Positions 38,019-39,294 of a stretch of 39,294 nt of DNA are shown here, piece after piece. Made by a program: the position numbers and the translations under genes. The stretch is from assembly GCA_016182965.1 (NCBI GenBank), contig JACPFM010000031.1, positions 1 through 39,294 on the forward strand, given 5' to 3'. The notes beneath the pieces were generated by a model, which did no database searches, was not told the DNA's origin, and saw only the letters and a list, made by a program, of their open reading frames with translations. The DNA is from Deltaproteobacteria bacterium (GTDB taxonomy: Bacteria; Myxococcota_A; Polyangia; Polyangiales; JADJMO01). Every line of letters begins with the position of its first letter. Position 1 is the stretch's first letter.

Positions 38019-38197
38019 GTAAGCACATCCCTGACCGCGCGGGGCCTGACCGACGTCGCGCAGCTGCGGCCCGGCAGTCCGGAGAAATGGCCGACCATCT
38101 CCGCGCCTGGGTGCGAGCGCCGGACCGCGCTTGCCGTATTGCGAGCGCCGCCGTCGGGAGCCGGTACCATCCGAGACGCGACAGAGGAGTCGCCGCC

Positions 38198-39025
38198 ATG
38201 GAGCTCGTTCGCCACGCCAGCTACAACGACTTCCTGAGCGCCGCGGGGCCGATGCTCACGGGGCGCGAGGCCGAGTACAACCTGATGCTCGCGATCGTCG
38301 GGTCGCGCGCGCGCGCCGTCGACCCGAACGCCTCGGCGCCGTTTCTCGCCACGCTCCACGAGAATGGGCAGGTCGTCGCCGCGGCCGTCCAGACGCCGCC
38401 GCACCAGCTCGTCACCACCGAGCTGCCGCCGGAGGCGGTGACCATGCTGGTCGAGGCGCTCCGGCACGAGCCGGTCGCCGGCGTGCACGGACCTCCCGAG
38501 ACCGCGCGCGCGGTCGCCCTCGCGTGGTCGCCGGACTCCAAGCTGCGCCTGCGGCTGCGCGTGCTCGCCGCCCGCGAGGTCACGCCACCTCCGCCGGTTC
38601 CCGGCGCGCTGCGCCGGTGCGTCGAGTCGGACCTCCCGCTGCTGACCGAGTGGATCGAAGCGTTCTCTCGCGACGCGCACGCGAACCTCATGGGGACAGA
38701 TGCGCAGACGCGCGCGCGACGGCACCTCGACGGCGGCGACGCGTATCTCTGGGTCGACGGCGAGCGCGCGTTGTCGATGGCGGTCGTGGTGGGTCGCACG
38801 CCGAACGGCATCCGGGTGGGCGGCGTGTACACGCCGGCGGCGCTGCGGGGTCATGGGTACGCGGCGGCGTGCGTCGGCGCGCTCACCCAGCGCATGTTCG
38901 ACGAGGGCCGGAGCTTCTGCTTCCTCTACACCGACGCGTCGAACCCGACCTCGAACCGGCTGTACGAGCGGCTCGGCTACCGCTTCGTGTGCGACATCGA
39001 GGAGTGGGCGTTCGCGTCCTCCTGA
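38198..39025 (+). CDS. GNAT-family N-acetyltransferase
   Basis: This is a 275-residue protein. The start at 38198 has AGGAG about 9 bases upstream; the longer in-frame reading has no ribosome site and covers the repeat remnant. The C-terminal half (about 140-270) is a GNAT domain with GGVYTPAALRGHGYAAACVG, where the RGHGYA loop binds the acetyl-CoA pyrophosphate, and TDASNPTSNRLYERLGYRFV, typical of beta-strand 5 to helix 4. The N-terminal half is a less conserved GNAT-like domain. The substrate is unknown. No obvious partner gene is present. Confidence 0.9.
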   Translation: MELVRHASYNDFLSAAGPMLTGREAEYNLMLAIVGSRARAVDPNASAPFLATLHENGQVVAAAVQTPPHQLVTTELPPEAVTMLVEALRHEPVAGVHGPPETARAVALAWSPDSKLRLRLRVLAAREVTPPPPVPGALRRCVESDLPLLTEWIEAFSRDAHANLMGTDAQTRARRHLDGGDAYLWVDGERALSMAVVVGRTPNGIRVGGVYTPAALRGHGYAAACVGALTQRMFDEGRSFCFLYTDASNPTSNRLYERLGYRFVCDIEEWAFASS

Positions 39026-39072
39026 CCCTCACGCGACGTGCGGAACGACCAAGCCGCGCGAGGAGGTACTTC

Positions 39073-39092
39073 CCGGGCGCAGAGGAGCCCGG
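39073..39092. terminator. Hairpin in convergent gap after GNAT gene
   Basis: CCGGGC (39073-39078) pairs with GCCCGG (39087-39092) around an 8-base loop between two convergent genes. No T tract follows on either strand, so a terminator role is only suggested by position. Confidence 0.3.
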
Positions 39093-39099
39093 CACGCCC

Positions 39100-39294
39100 T
39101 CACGGGAACCGGTCGCCGGACGTGCCGATCACCGCGCCGTCGGGGGCGGTGCCGCCGGTGCCGTGCGACAGCGCGGTGTCGCTGACGACCACGTTGGCCT
39201 TCGAGATGGCGACGATCGCATACGACGGTCCGCCTGCGCCGCCGCCGCGGCCCGGCTTGCCGAAGCCGCCGCCGCCGCCGGGGCAGCCGCACTT
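39100..39294 (-). CDS. Gly-rich secreted protein, C-terminal end only
   Basis: The frame enters from the right edge and runs 64 codons to a TGA at 39100-39102. The visible part starts KCGCPGGGGGFGKPGRGGG and continues through PSYAIVAISKANVVVSDTAL to GTGGTAPDGAVIGTSGDRFP. The Gly-rich run followed by a short beta-strand-like segment resembles the ends of large myxobacterial surface or lipoprotein-like proteins with parallel beta-helix parts. The start and the full product lie outside the window. Confidence 0.65.
   Translation of the reverse strand, partial: KCGCPGGGGGFGKPGRGGGAGGPSYAIVAISKANVVVSDTALSHGTGGTAPDGAVIGTSGDRFP

Noticed and set aside
37982..38197. Longer start for the GNAT protein
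   Set aside because: The upstream segment translates repeat remnants and lacks a ribosome site, while 38198 has AGGAG.
39029..39292. Arg-rich 87-codon minus frame at the right edge
   Set aside because: It is a shadow of the Gly-rich protein end, which reads in another minus frame as sensible Gly/Val/Ser sequence.

Overview
This is a very GC-rich window, and its gene content points to a myxobacterium (Myxococcota, probably Polyangia). The signs are many Cys-anchored lipoproteins with Asp/Thr/Gly or Lys/Glu low-complexity tails, a serine protease with a CGNGxCDxGExC tail, a membrane-anchored eukaryotic-type Ser/Thr kinase, a small YFPEEM...SLSWVVQ protein, and a Gly-rich secreted protein. This placement is inference from families; no 16S gene is present.

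Region 1 (1-12345, almost all minus strand) is the classic str-rif translation/transcription cluster read right to left: tRNA-Thr(TGT), tRNA-Tyr(GTA), tRNA-Gly(TCC), tRNA-Thr(GGT), tuf, rpmG, tRNA-Trp(CCA), secE, nusG, then rplK, rplA, rplJ, rplL and rpoB (cut by the window edge). Two genes not normally found there, a plus-strand lipoprotein and a flavodoxin-like protein, lie between nusG and rplK, so rplK appears to have its own promoter. SecE is extended and EF-Tu has an unusual switch I.

Region 2 (12474-17751) holds a Ser/Thr kinase, a TPR lipoprotein, an RpoH-type sigma factor and an S1-family protease lipoprotein. Region 3 (17912-26941) is one operon with overlapping genes: moxR, DUF58, a BatB-associated membrane protein, two VWA proteins (BatA/BatB-like), a TPR lipoprotein (BatC position), BatD and BatE. 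This is a MoxR-AAA/VWA envelope system.

Region 4 (26955-36632) holds a solitary beta-class DNA methyltransferase divergent from an L,D-transpeptidase, a small ribbon-helix-helix-like protein, an isolated FliQ/SctS-type export protein behind a lipoprotein, glgC, lipB with tRNA-Met, an MMPL/RND protein and a CNNM/CBS (HlyC/CorC) protein. Region 5 (36662-39294) holds rlmH, a REP-associated (Y1/HUH) transposase, a GNAT acetyltransferase and the 3' end of a Gly-rich protein.

The most unusual feature is a set of intergenic elements made of tandem 7-bp units. One family is TCGTCAG, the other TCGAAGG/TCGAGGG. The units form inverted pairs, and in three of the four TCGTCAG elements an arm starts exactly at a gene's stop codon, including those of rplJ and rplK inside the ribosomal operon. 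One such array runs up to the 5' end of the DUF58 gene, which has no ATG/GTG/TTG start left for its conserved N-terminus. Other 3' spacers carry a 12-bp repeat, a 6-bp repeat that fills the whole rlmH/transposase gap, or clustered GC palindromes.
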